DNA from: JBEKLJ01 sp050010255
GTDB taxonomy: Bacteria; Acidobacteriota; Terriglobia; Bryobacterales; Bryobacteraceae
DNA length: 12,304 nucleotides
Reading direction: 5' to 3'
Assembly: GCA_050010255.1 (NCBI GenBank)
Contig: JBEKLJ010000101.1
Location: 1-12,304, forward strand
A program made the translations under genes and the position numbers. Numbering within the stretch: the first letter of the stretch is position 1; each line of letters starts with the position of its first letter. The notes under the pieces were generated by a model. It made no database searches, was not told where the DNA came from, and was given only the letters and a program-made list of their open reading frames with translations. This document shows positions 6,877 to 11,767 of this stretch, in pieces.

Positions 6877-7632
6877 TCAGAGTTGGAAGACCTCGGTGGG
6901 CGCGTGCCGCTCGGCGATCACGAGGCGGGTTTCGATCCCGCGCTTCGCCAGCGCCTGGGCGGCGCCGAGCCGCACGATCGACGGGTGGTTGTTGTGCTCG
7001 CTCAAGTGCCCGAGCACCAGGGTTCGCGTGGCCGGGTCCAGGTCCTGCTGGATAAACTCGCAGACCGTTTCGTTCGACAGGTGCCCGACGCGGCTCATCA
7101 CACGCTGCTTGACCGGCCAGGGGTAAGGCCCCACCTTCAGCATTTCCAAATCGTGGTTCGATTCGAGCACCAGCAGGTCGGTCCCGTGCAGGTGGAACTT
7201 GATCGAATCGGGGATATAGCCCAGATCGGTGACCAGGCCGATCTTGAGACCCTGGGCACGGAACGAGTAGCCGACCGGATCGATGGCGTCGTGCGGGATG
7301 GTGAAGGTGTCGATTTCGATGTCGCCAATCACGAGGCGGCTGCCGGCCTGGAAGGTTTCGATCGCGGGCTCGAGGCCGTTCCAGCAGATGGCGGGCGCGG
7401 CGAGGCGGGTCAGGAAGACGGGCGCGCCCAGCGTCCTGGCCAGCACCGGCAGGCCCGCGACGTGGTCGGTGTGCTCGTGGGTGACCAGGATGGCGTCAAT
7501 GTGTTCGGCGTCCTCGCCGGCGGCGGCCAGGCGGGCCAGAATCTCCCGGCGGCTCAGGCCGGCGTCAATGAGCAGGCGCGTGCGCGCGGTGGCCACGAGC
7601 GTCGAGTTGCCCGAGCTGCCGCTCCCGAGCAC
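6877..7632 (-). CDS. MBL-fold metallohydrolase (YycJ/WalJ-like)
   Basis: 251 residues from GTG at 7632. The N-terminus LGSGSSGNSTLV, the metal motif THEHTDHVAG (H52, H54, D56, H57), IPHDAIDPVGY, the bridging Asp in VTDLGY (D136), ESNHD, GHLSNE (H184) and LGHLSEHNN mark a YycJ/WalJ-type metallo-beta-lactamase-fold hydrolase. These are two-metal nucleases or phosphodiesterases; the substrate here is unknown. The start is unusual: family members have about five more residues (M-x-K-I-C-V). An in-frame ATC at 7647-7645 would give exactly that end and lies 5 bases after a strong GGAGG, whereas the GTG is 20 bases from it. The gene precedes purB by 2 bases and diverges from purS. Confidence 0.92.
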   Translation of the reverse strand: MLGSGSSGNSTLVATARTRLLIDAGLSRREILARLAAAGEDAEHIDAILVTHEHTDHVAGLPVLARTLGAPVFLTRLAAPAICWNGLEPAIETFQAGSRLVIGDIEIDTFTIPHDAIDPVGYSFRAQGLKIGLVTDLGYIPDSIKFHLHGTDLLVLESNHDLEMLKVGPYPWPVKQRVMSRVGHLSNETVCEFIQQDLDPATRTLVLGHLSEHNNHPSIVRLGAAQALAKRGIETRLVIAERHAPTEVFQL

Positions 7633-7702
7633 GCAGATCTTGAGGATGGCGCCCTCCCTGGAACCTTGGTTTTAGCATACCGCGCCAGCCAGCGTGCGCC
7701 TC

Positions 7703-7714
7703 GCGCTAGAATGA
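7703..7714 (+). promoter_or_regulatory. GCGCTANNNTGA motif before purS
   Basis: GCGCTAGAATGA contains TAGAAT (7707-7712), a good -10 box ending 11 bases before the purS ATG. The same 12-base pattern precedes yajQ and the nuclease gene. No clear -35 was found. Confidence 0.42.
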
Positions 7715-7723
7715 GGGATTCCC

Positions 7724-7969
7724 ATGAAAGTCCGCGTGTTCGTTTCGCTCAAGCCGACGGTCCTCGACCCCCAGGGGCAGACCATCCGCGCCGCGCTCAA
7801 CGGCCTCGGCCACCGGGCCGTGGCCGACGTCCGCCAGGGCAAGTTCTTCGACATCCAGCTCGCCCCCGGCGCGACGCGCGAGCTGGCGGCCGGAGAGATG
7901 GATGAGATCGCGCGCGACGTGCTGGCCAACCCGGTGATCGAGGAGTACCGGGTGGAGTTCCTCGACTAG
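7724..7969 (+). CDS. purS: PurS subunit of phosphoribosylformylglycinamidine synthase
   Basis: 81 residues, the normal PurS length. PurS is the small bridging subunit that, with PurQ (glutaminase) and PurL, converts FGAR to FGAM in purine synthesis. Visible features: MKVRVFVSLKPTVLDPQGQT at the start, the conserved GHRAVADVRQGKFFDI segment, and LANPVIEEYRVEF at the end. GAGGG lies 6 bases before the ATG. It diverges from the MBL hydrolase-purB pair, so this is a purine-linked locus. Unlike the common purS-purQ-purL order, the next gene is tRNA-Val and then an integrated element; no purQ or purL lies in the window. Confidence 0.94.
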   Translation: MKVRVFVSLKPTVLDPQGQTIRAALNGLGHRAVADVRQGKFFDIQLAPGATRELAAGEMDEIARDVLANPVIEEYRVEFLD

Positions 7970-7991
7970 CAGCGGGCGGCTGGTCTACAAT
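7962..7991 (+). promoter_or_regulatory. Candidate tRNA-Val promoter
   Basis: TCGACT (7962-7967) and TACAAT (7986-7991) are 18 bases apart. The -10 ends 19 bases before the mature tRNA 5' end, a normal distance for a tRNA precursor leader. The -35 overlaps the purS stop. Confidence 0.45.
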
Positions 7992-8010
7992 CAGAGTTCG
8001 GCCCGCCCGA

Positions 8011-8087
8011 GGGCGCGTAGCTCAGTTGGTTAGAGCGCCTGCTTCACACGCAGGAGGTCACAGGTTCGAGTCCTGTCGCGCCCACCA
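8011..8087 (+). tRNA. tRNA-Val (anticodon CAC)
   Basis: A full cloverleaf can be drawn: acceptor GGGCGCG/CGCGCCC, D stem GCTC/GAGC, anticodon stem CCTGC/GCAGG with loop TTCACAC (anticodon CAC at 8045-8047, reading GUG for Val), variable region AGGTC, T stem ACAGG/CCTGT with loop TTCGAGT, discriminator A, and encoded CCA at 8085-8087. The gene is intact although an element has integrated at its 3' half. Confidence 0.98.
8041..8087 (+). repeat. Proximal att site (47 bases, 3' part of tRNA-Val)
   Basis: Identical over 47 bases to 10129-10175. The repeat starts within the 3' side of the anticodon 5' stem and runs to the final CCA, as expected for tyrosine integrases that cross over at the anticodon loop of a tRNA gene. 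Confidence 0.93.
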
Positions 8088-8157
8088 CGTAGCCCTTTCT
8101 GATTCAGCCATTTGCGTATGAGCTGCATTTCCTGCCCTGTCCTCAAAACCCCAAAAA

Positions 8158-8208
8158 GTATCACTAACGTATCAAAACCTCTTCAGTCGGCAGCCACCAT
8201 ATCAGAAC
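8158..8208 (+). repeat. GTATCA(A/G)AAC boxes, tRNA-side end
   Basis: GTATCACTAAC (8158-8168), GTATCAAAAC (8169-8178) and ATATCAGAAC (8199-8208) are related words near the proximal att site; the last lies inside the 3' end of the integrase gene. Matching words occur near the distal att. They are candidate arm-type binding sites for the recombinase; this role is inferred. Confidence 0.5.
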
Positions 8209-8851
8209 GGTTCCTGGCTCCCGATTCGCTGGCTTGCCGGTTCAGCTTCGTCAGCGCCTCGCGTTTCATCTGGAGTTTCATCTGAGAGTACTTCTTGAAA
8301 ACCTTGGCGTCCGTCTGCCTGAGCAGTTGCGTTACCCACTCGTCAGCCACGCCGCCCGCACTCAGCCGCGTCGCGTACGTAGAGCGGAGATCGTAAAGCC
8401 GGAAGTAGGGCACACCGGCCTGCCGGAGTGTACGGTCCCAGGTCTTCTTGAAGTTCGTCTGGTGCTCGGTCGGCCGCTTGCAGCTTGGGAAGAGCCAAGG
8501 CCCGGGACCGGCCAGAGCGAGTTGATCGCGGAACGCCTCGGCTGCGATGTCCGTCAGCGGAACTTCGGCCACTCCGGTCGGAGCCTGCGAATCCGTGATG
8601 AACACCACCTTGTTCGCCAAGTCCACTTGCTCCCTCCTCATCGGAGCCAGCTCTTTGTAGACCCGGAGGCCTGTTTCGGTGATGATTCGGATCACGTTCC
8701 GCAGGTACGCGGGTGCATGGTCCTCAATCTTCATCTGCTCCGACCAGGTCATGTAGTGCGGCCGGAACAGTCCTTTCAGGATAGAGGGGCTTTTCTGTTC
8801 AAGGGAGGCGGCCGGCGACATCCCGCCTCGCGGTCGTCTTTCCGCAGGCAC
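8183..8851 (-). CDS. Tyrosine recombinase (phage-type integrase), N-terminally truncated
   Basis: 222 residues from GTG at 8851; ATG at 8821 with GAGG nearby is an alternative. Only the catalytic domain remains: box I TETGLRVYKEL (R63), box II RLYDLRSTYATRL (Y153 in place of His, R156), LLRQTDAKVFKKYSQM (Q179 where His/Trp is expected, nucleophile Y188). The usual beta-hairpin Lys region reads DSQAPTGVAEVPL and has no Lys. The core-binding/SAM-like N-terminal domain is missing: just upstream the frame is open for only about 28 codons to a TGA and shows no recognisable domain. Integrases commonly point toward their tRNA target, as here. Phage integrases normally exceed 300 residues, so activity is doubtful. 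The YDLRST motif seems normal for an acidobacterial integrase subfamily, from memory. Confidence 0.85.
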   Translation of the reverse strand: MPAERRPRGGMSPAASLEQKSPSILKGLFRPHYMTWSEQMKIEDHAPAYLRNVIRIITETGLRVYKELAPMRREQVDLANKVVFITDSQAPTGVAEVPLTDIAAEAFRDQLALAGPGPWLFPSCKRPTEHQTNFKKTWDRTLRQAGVPYFRLYDLRSTYATRLSAGGVADEWVTQLLRQTDAKVFKKYSQMKLQMKREALTKLNRQASESGARNRSDMVAAD

Positions 8852-8915
8852 CGGAGGGCCCAGCCACCTGAAGGAGAAATGACCTTGCGTGTAACTCTGA
8901 CGCGTGGTTAACTGT

Positions 8916-8929
8916 AGTTGATATCAACT
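8916..8929. promoter_or_regulatory. Perfect 14-bp palindrome, candidate operator
   Basis: AGTTGATATCAACT reads the same on both strands. It lies between the leftward integrase gene (start 8851) and the rightward membrane-protein gene (start 8955), 26 bases before the latter. Such a dyad between divergent genes fits a repressor site, but no repressor gene is in the element. Confidence 0.45.
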
Positions 8930-8954
8930 CCCTGGCGCCCTGGGGGAACAACTT

Positions 8955-9158
8955 ATGTGGCCTGCGCTTGGCCTTTTGATCGCGATATTGTTGGCCCTTT
9001 TCGCTTTCGGGAGCTTGGGAGCGTTCCTGGGCCGACGATTTCTGACCAACAGCGACGGCAGCGAGAACAGCAACAATGAGGCCGCGTTCTTCTGGATCGT
9101 CGGCGTTTTGGGTATGCTCCTCGTTGTTTGGCTCCTGAAAACTGCGTTTGTAAAGTAG
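8955..9158 (+). CDS. Small two-helix membrane protein
   Basis: 67 residues, not recognised. GGGGGA lies 8 bases before the ATG. Residues 4-26 form one hydrophobic segment (ALGLLIAILLALFAFGSLGA), then GRRF and a polar loop rich in Asn/Ser (32-42), then a second hydrophobic segment at 45-64 (FFWIVGVLGMLLVVWLL) and a Lys at the end. With RR after the first helix and K at the C-terminus, a topology with a cytosolic loop is one possibility, but this is not decided. It is the only intact-looking cargo gene of the integrated element. Small hydrophobic proteins in such elements can be toxins, holins or exclusion factors; nothing in the sequence picks one. Confidence 0.65.
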   Translation: MWPALGLLIAILLALFAFGSLGAFLGRRFLTNSDGSENSNNEAAFFWIVGVLGMLLVVWLLKTAFVK

Positions 9159-9345
9159 CGCCCTACCCCCTTGGGGCTTTTGATTCGATTGGGCTGGATA
9201 GGGCCTGCTGCATTATGGGCATGTGCTCAAGTGCGGACCGCGCAGCTGGCGCACCAAGGTCGATCCGCTGGCGGCGGGAGCAAGCCGATGATCGCTTCCC
9301 GGTTTGCGAACAACACCGCACCCTCGCGCCGGGGGCGGTCTGGCA

Positions 9346-9501
9346 TGCCCCCTTTCCCTTCACCTCCATCTTCCAGAACGGTCCTCGCGGCCAAGGGTGC
9401 GCTTCGCCGCGTCCGACCCCCGCTCCGCGCGGGTGCCCCGGCGCGCCCTGGACCGCTCCGGACCGTTCTGAAAAGACTACTGAGAGAAGGGAAAGGGGGC
9501 A
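9346..9501. repeat. Long multi-stem foldback (imperfect palindrome)
   Basis: The stems nest in order. A perfect 16-bp outer stem (9346-9361 with 9486-9501) is followed by a 12x15 internal loop, then a perfect 11-bp stem (9374-9384 with 9460-9470). Next is an 11-bp stem with one bulge and one G-U pair (9391-9402 with 9441-9451), and an apical 5-bp hairpin (9419-9423 with 9429-9433). Beyond the outer stem, weaker pairings continue (9336-9344 with 9511-9519, one mismatch; 9289-9295 with 9528-9534). It could be a structured RNA, a MITE-like repeat or a protein-binding cruciform. The strand of any RNA is unknown. Confidence 0.85.
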
Positions 9502-9613
9502 AAACGGAAAGCCAAACCGGTCGCACTGCGATCAGCCGTTATCCGAATCCAAGAATAGCTCTTGTCCGGATGCGGGAGCCGTGGTAAGACTACTGTGTCC
9601 TGGGTCCGGCCGT

Positions 9614-9660
9614 TGGCCGGTTTTGAAGTGATCACGCATGGCCGGTTTTGAGGTGATCAC
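9614..9660 (+). repeat. Two 22-base direct repeats, period 25
   Basis: TGGCCGGTTTTGAAGTGATCAC (9614-9635, split for reading as TGGCCGGTTTT plus GAAGTGATCAC) recurs at 9639-9660 with one change (A to G), separated by 3 bases. Closely spaced repeats of this kind are found at the ends of some transposons, including IS21-like elements, and in multi-site protein-binding regions. No inverted partner occurs in the window. Confidence 0.85.
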
Positions 9661-9682
9661 CGAGGTGTTGTCTCCGAAGTAC

Positions 9683-9769
9683 CTTTACCGCCGAGCACCA
9701 AACCGCGACCGTCTGGAAGCGGTCCGCTCGCTCACGCTCGCGGCTCGGTGCCCTGGCGCAAAGGTAAAG
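9683..9769. repeat. Second nested foldback
   Basis: Three perfect short stems nest in order: 9683-9689 with 9763-9769 (7 bp), 9695-9699 with 9747-9751 (5 bp) and 9703-9708 with 9738-9743 (6 bp), leaving a 29-base apex. Each stem alone could be chance; their order around one centre makes a structured repeat more plausible. Confidence 0.5.
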
Positions 9770-9995
9770 CTATTTCGGGGACAGGACACTAGATGTCGGG
9801 AAGTGCACAATCCCGTTCGCAGCCACAGAAAGTGCTCACAGCACAGACGGGGTGCACGCCTGGACTGTGATCGGGAAGACCTCCCAAATCTGTGTGCCGA
9901 CGATACACCCTTCCCAGCTCTTGCCCCTTCGGTTTGGTCCTGCGTTTTGAATGCACCAGCTGCTTTTCGAGCATCCACCTGCGAGCAGGTTCGCC

Positions 9996-10016
9996 GTATC
10001 AGAACCGTATCAAAAC
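9996..10016 (+). repeat. GTATCA(A/G)AAC boxes, distal end
   Basis: GTATCAGAAC (9996-10005) and GTATCAAAAC (10007-10016) are two boxes one base apart, about 110 bases inside the distal att. They match the boxes at 8169 and 8199 beside the tRNA, with the two variants in the opposite order. Confidence 0.55.
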
Positions 10017-10128
10017 GGATCTGATGGAACTGTTGAAGATTGTCAGCCGAGCGAAAGCAGACGCCCCAAGTTGGTGAAAAGCGAAGGACACAATAGGAAC
10101 TCATGGACTGAAAAGAAGCGATTTGGGC

Positions 10129-10175
10129 GCTTCACACGCAGGAGGTCACAGGTTCGAGTCCTGTCGCGCCCACCA
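10129..10175 (+). repeat. Distal att site (47 bases)
   Basis: A perfect copy of 8041-8087, starting in the anticodon stem and ending with CCA. Without the 5' half of the tRNA it cannot make a tRNA. It marks the far end of the integrated element. Confidence 0.93.
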
Positions 10176-10199
10176 TAAGCCTCACAATCTTCAATCAGG

Positions 10200-10222
10200 T
10201 AGCGGCGAGCATTCCGCCGCTA
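10200..10222 (+). terminator. Hairpin after the distal att, possible original tRNA terminator
   Basis: A perfect 8-bp stem (10200-10207 with 10215-10222) with a 7-base loop is followed by TTGCTTTC. It lies 25 bases after the distal tRNA copy. If the element were removed it would sit right behind tRNA-Val, so it may be the gene's displaced terminator. The T-run is weak. Confidence 0.42.
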
Positions 10223-10336
10223 TTGCTTTCCCACGGTTTCTGGTAAGGCGCTCGCAAGGCAGGCTGATCCGAAGAGGGGGCGGTGCGCTGAATCTGTGTG
10301 GACGCCAAGCCCCGACCTCACGAGCGTGAAGCGGAG

Positions 10337-10342
10337 TAAAAT
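10337..10342 (+). promoter_or_regulatory. -10-like box directly before the zinc-finger gene
   Basis: TAAAAT ends 6 bases before the ATG at 10349. If used, transcription would begin at or next to the start codon. No -35 match or ribosome site was found. Confidence 0.3.
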
Positions 10343-10348
10343 CTGGGC

Positions 10349-10600
10349 ATGGTCCCTTCAGAAGCACGAAGTCTTTGGAGCAGTCCTGATCTAAGCCCAT
10401 TCGACCAAGACCGTGATGACCACGCCAAAATCGACGAAGGCCACGCGGTACCGTGTCGCATCTGCGAAGCCGCCTTCCGTCGGCTGCGCCTAACGCTGCG
10501 TTACTGCGCTCAGTGCGGCCGAGGATTCTGCGAAGGTGAACATGGGAACTTCGCAGTAGCCAGACGGGGTGTCTGTGTTCGTTGTGGGCCAGAGGCGTGA
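10349..10600 (+). CDS. Small cysteine-rich protein with a FYVE-like zinc-finger pattern
   Basis: 83 residues, not recognised as a named family. After an acidic N-terminal third, the rest holds eight likely zinc ligands: C36-x2-C39, x13, C53-x2-C56, x4, C61-x3-H65, x10, C76-x2-C79. This is a two-zinc cross-brace or treble-clef spacing. The words CRICEAAF, RYCAQCGRGFC and RRGVCVRCG recall eukaryotic FYVE fingers (CxxCxxxF, HHCRxCGxxFC, RVCxxC) but without the basic HHC phosphoinositide pocket. A short DNA-, RNA- or protein-binding adapter is likely. There is no Shine-Dalgarno; a -10-like TAAAAT lies 6 bases before the ATG. It is the first gene after the distal att site, and the nuclease-like gene follows 105 bases later on the same strand. 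Confidence 0.72.
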   Translation: MVPSEARSLWSSPDLSPFDQDRDDHAKIDEGHAVPCRICEAAFRRLRLTLRYCAQCGRGFCEGEHGNFAVARRGVCVRCGPEA

Positions 10601-10690
10601 ATTCAAATCAGCTCACTACCCACTGCCGAAACCGCCACCAGAGAAACATAGATTTAGAGCACTACCGAAGAGGGCGTGTGGGGCTGACAG

Positions 10691-10702
10691 GCGCTACACT
10701 GA
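10691..10702 (+). promoter_or_regulatory. GCGCTANNNTGA motif before the nuclease gene
   Basis: GCGCTACACTGA contains TACACT (10695-10700), ending 5 bases before the ATG at 10706. With no ribosome site in between, a leaderless message is suggested. It matches the motifs at yajQ and purS. Confidence 0.42.
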
Positions 10703-10705
10703 CAG

Positions 10706-11320
10706 ATGATGGCAGCGCGAGAAGATGTGGCCAGCGGCGAAGCGCAGGTCAGCGCGTACCTGACGGCGCAGGGGCTGCTCGTGGAGCGCTTCGACAAGGC
10801 AGCAATGCGTCAGGGCCGGACTCCTGATTTCCGCGTACTGGCAGGTGGGCGCCTCGCCTTCTACTGCGAAGTCAAGACAGCACAGGAGGATGAGTGGCTG
10901 GAACGTCAACTGCGCAATGCACCACCCTTGACGCTCGTGGGCGGTGCGCGCTCGGACCCGACGTACAACCGCGTCAGCAACCAGATCCACAGCGCAGCCG
11001 GGCAATTCGAGTCGGTAAACCCCGGCTGCGAGTATCCGAACGTCCTTGCTATCGTCAACAATGACTTCGAGGCCGGTATGCCCGACTTGGTGGCGGTGCT
11101 CACGGGCAACGCCTACACTGAAAACGGTTCAGTCCTTCCGTGGTACCGCAACTTCTCTGAAGGACGCATCCGGGAAGAGAAGATCCGAATTCACTTGTAC
11201 CTGTGGTTTGATGAGGGCGAGTCGGAGCCAAAGAAGTTCTGGATGCAGTCCCACGCGGCGCACCATTCGGCGCTGTGCCGACATCTCGGAATTGATCCGG
11301 CGCAGATCAGGCAGATTTGA
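10706..11320 (+). CDS. PD-(D/E)XK nuclease-like protein
   Basis: 204 residues; ATG at 10706, or the adjacent ATG at 10709. The N-terminal half shows the PD-(D/E)XK core: a helix Glu in SGEAQVSAYLTAQG (E12), TPDFRV (D41), then CEVKT (E55, K57), with strand-helix spacing typical of restriction-endonuclease-like folds. NQIHSAAGQF (92-101) could supply a further conserved polar helix, and YPNVLAIVNND (110-120) is a later core strand. The C-terminal part contains RIHLYLWFDEGE and several His/Cys residues and is not recognised. It could be a DNA nuclease of a restriction, repair or defence system. No methyltransferase, helicase or other partner is visible nearby, except the zinc-finger protein upstream. 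No Shine-Dalgarno precedes it. Confidence 0.85.
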   Translation: MMAAREDVASGEAQVSAYLTAQGLLVERFDKAAMRQGRTPDFRVLAGGRLAFYCEVKTAQEDEWLERQLRNAPPLTLVGGARSDPTYNRVSNQIHSAAGQFESVNPGCEYPNVLAIVNNDFEAGMPDLVAVLTGNAYTENGSVLPWYRNFSEGRIREEKIRIHLYLWFDEGESEPKKFWMQSHAAHHSALCRHLGIDPAQIRQI

Positions 11321-11452
11321 GACATGTGCCAGATACGGCGCGCGCTCGCCTTTGCAGCCGAGCGGTGGCCGGGTAGGAGATCTCGTGGGTGGCGGCTCCT
11401 GCTGTTATGCTCAGGGCACCTCATATTCGCAGGAGGAAAGGAGCGCTGCTGC

Positions 11453-11668
11453 ATGAATCCAAGACGGCACAAGGGCGATACCAAGACCTTCGAGGAACTG
11501 ACGTTCCAAGAGCAGGCGAAAGCGATGAACATGACGGCCCTCCAGTTCAGGAAGCAACTCACGGCTCACCTTCGGCGGGCTGATGCGGAGGGCCGGGCGT
11601 CCCAGCGGATTGCTCGAAGTCGGTTGCGGTTGTTGGAGCGCATACTGCAAGACTTTGCGACGCCATAA
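11453..11668 (+). CDS. Small basic helical protein, unknown
   Basis: 71 residues from ATG at 11453, with a strong purine-rich ribosome site (AGGAGGAAAGGAG, 11431-11443, its last AGGAG 9 bases from the ATG). This site decides the start against a longer frame from 11324. The sequence is mostly helix-forming and rich in Arg/Lys (FRKQLTAHLRR, RIARSRLRLLERIL) after an EELTFQEQAKAMNM segment. It might bind nucleic acid or be an antitoxin-like partner, but no family is recognised. The preceding gap (11321-11452) shows only a TATGCT word (11406-11411) as a possible -10 box. Confidence 0.62.
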   Translation: MNPRRHKGDTKTFEELTFQEQAKAMNMTALQFRKQLTAHLRRADAEGRASQRIARSRLRLLERILQDFATP

Positions 11669-11730
11669 GCTTGGAGCACCGCAGGCGTTCCCGAGTCCCT
11701 TCTTGGTCCCAGCCGAGTCCCCCACCCCGC

Positions 11731-11759
11731 TTGTCTTCAAAACGTTCTGGCTGTATAAT
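11731..11759 (+). promoter_or_regulatory. Strong sigma-70-type promoter, probably leaderless
   Basis: TTGTCT (11731-11736), a 17-base spacer and TATAAT (11754-11759) form the best consensus promoter in the window. Expected transcription starts fall at about 11766-11768, on or beside the ATG at 11768. Confidence 0.7.
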
Positions 11760-11767
11760 GTACTTTT

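Larger units (their letters stand above)
9159..10128. other. Gene-poor stretch of the element (about 970 bases)
   Basis: Reading frames here lack domain signatures and good ribosome sites, and those at 9171-9631 run through a palindrome. The content is structural: a long foldback (9346-9501), paired 22-base direct repeats (9614-9660), a nested foldback (9683-9769) and GTATCA boxes near the distal att. Nothing was recognised in 9770-9990 or 10020-10128. Confidence 0.6.
8088..10175. mobile_element. Small tRNA-Val-integrated element (about 2.1 kb)
   Basis: The segment is bounded by two perfect 47-base copies of the tRNA-Val 3' part and has a tyrosine recombinase gene next to the tRNA, the standard layout of integrated islands, prophages and satellites. 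It also holds one small membrane-protein gene and about 970 bases dominated by foldbacks and repeats. It has no visible replication, packaging or excision gene. The integrase lacks its N-terminal half, so the element is either a decayed remnant or a minimal passenger moved in trans. Part of an older, larger island may have been deleted. Confidence 0.78.

Noticed and set aside
9171..9587. 138-codon plus-strand frame and overlapping frames in the element
   Set aside because: No ribosome site or domain; its middle is the long foldback, which explains its repetitive Arg/Pro/Gly composition.
9614..9660. Firm call of an IS21-family insertion sequence
   Set aside because: No transposase or helper ATPase gene and no second inverted end in the window; kept only as a possibility.
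9638..10024. 128-codon plus-strand frame
   Set aside because: It begins inside the direct repeats and runs through the second foldback and a GTATCA box; no recognisable protein features.
11324..11668. Longer 114-residue version of the small basic protein
   Set aside because: The strong ribosome site at 11431-11443 points to the ATG at 11453; the upstream extension lacks one and has poor composition.
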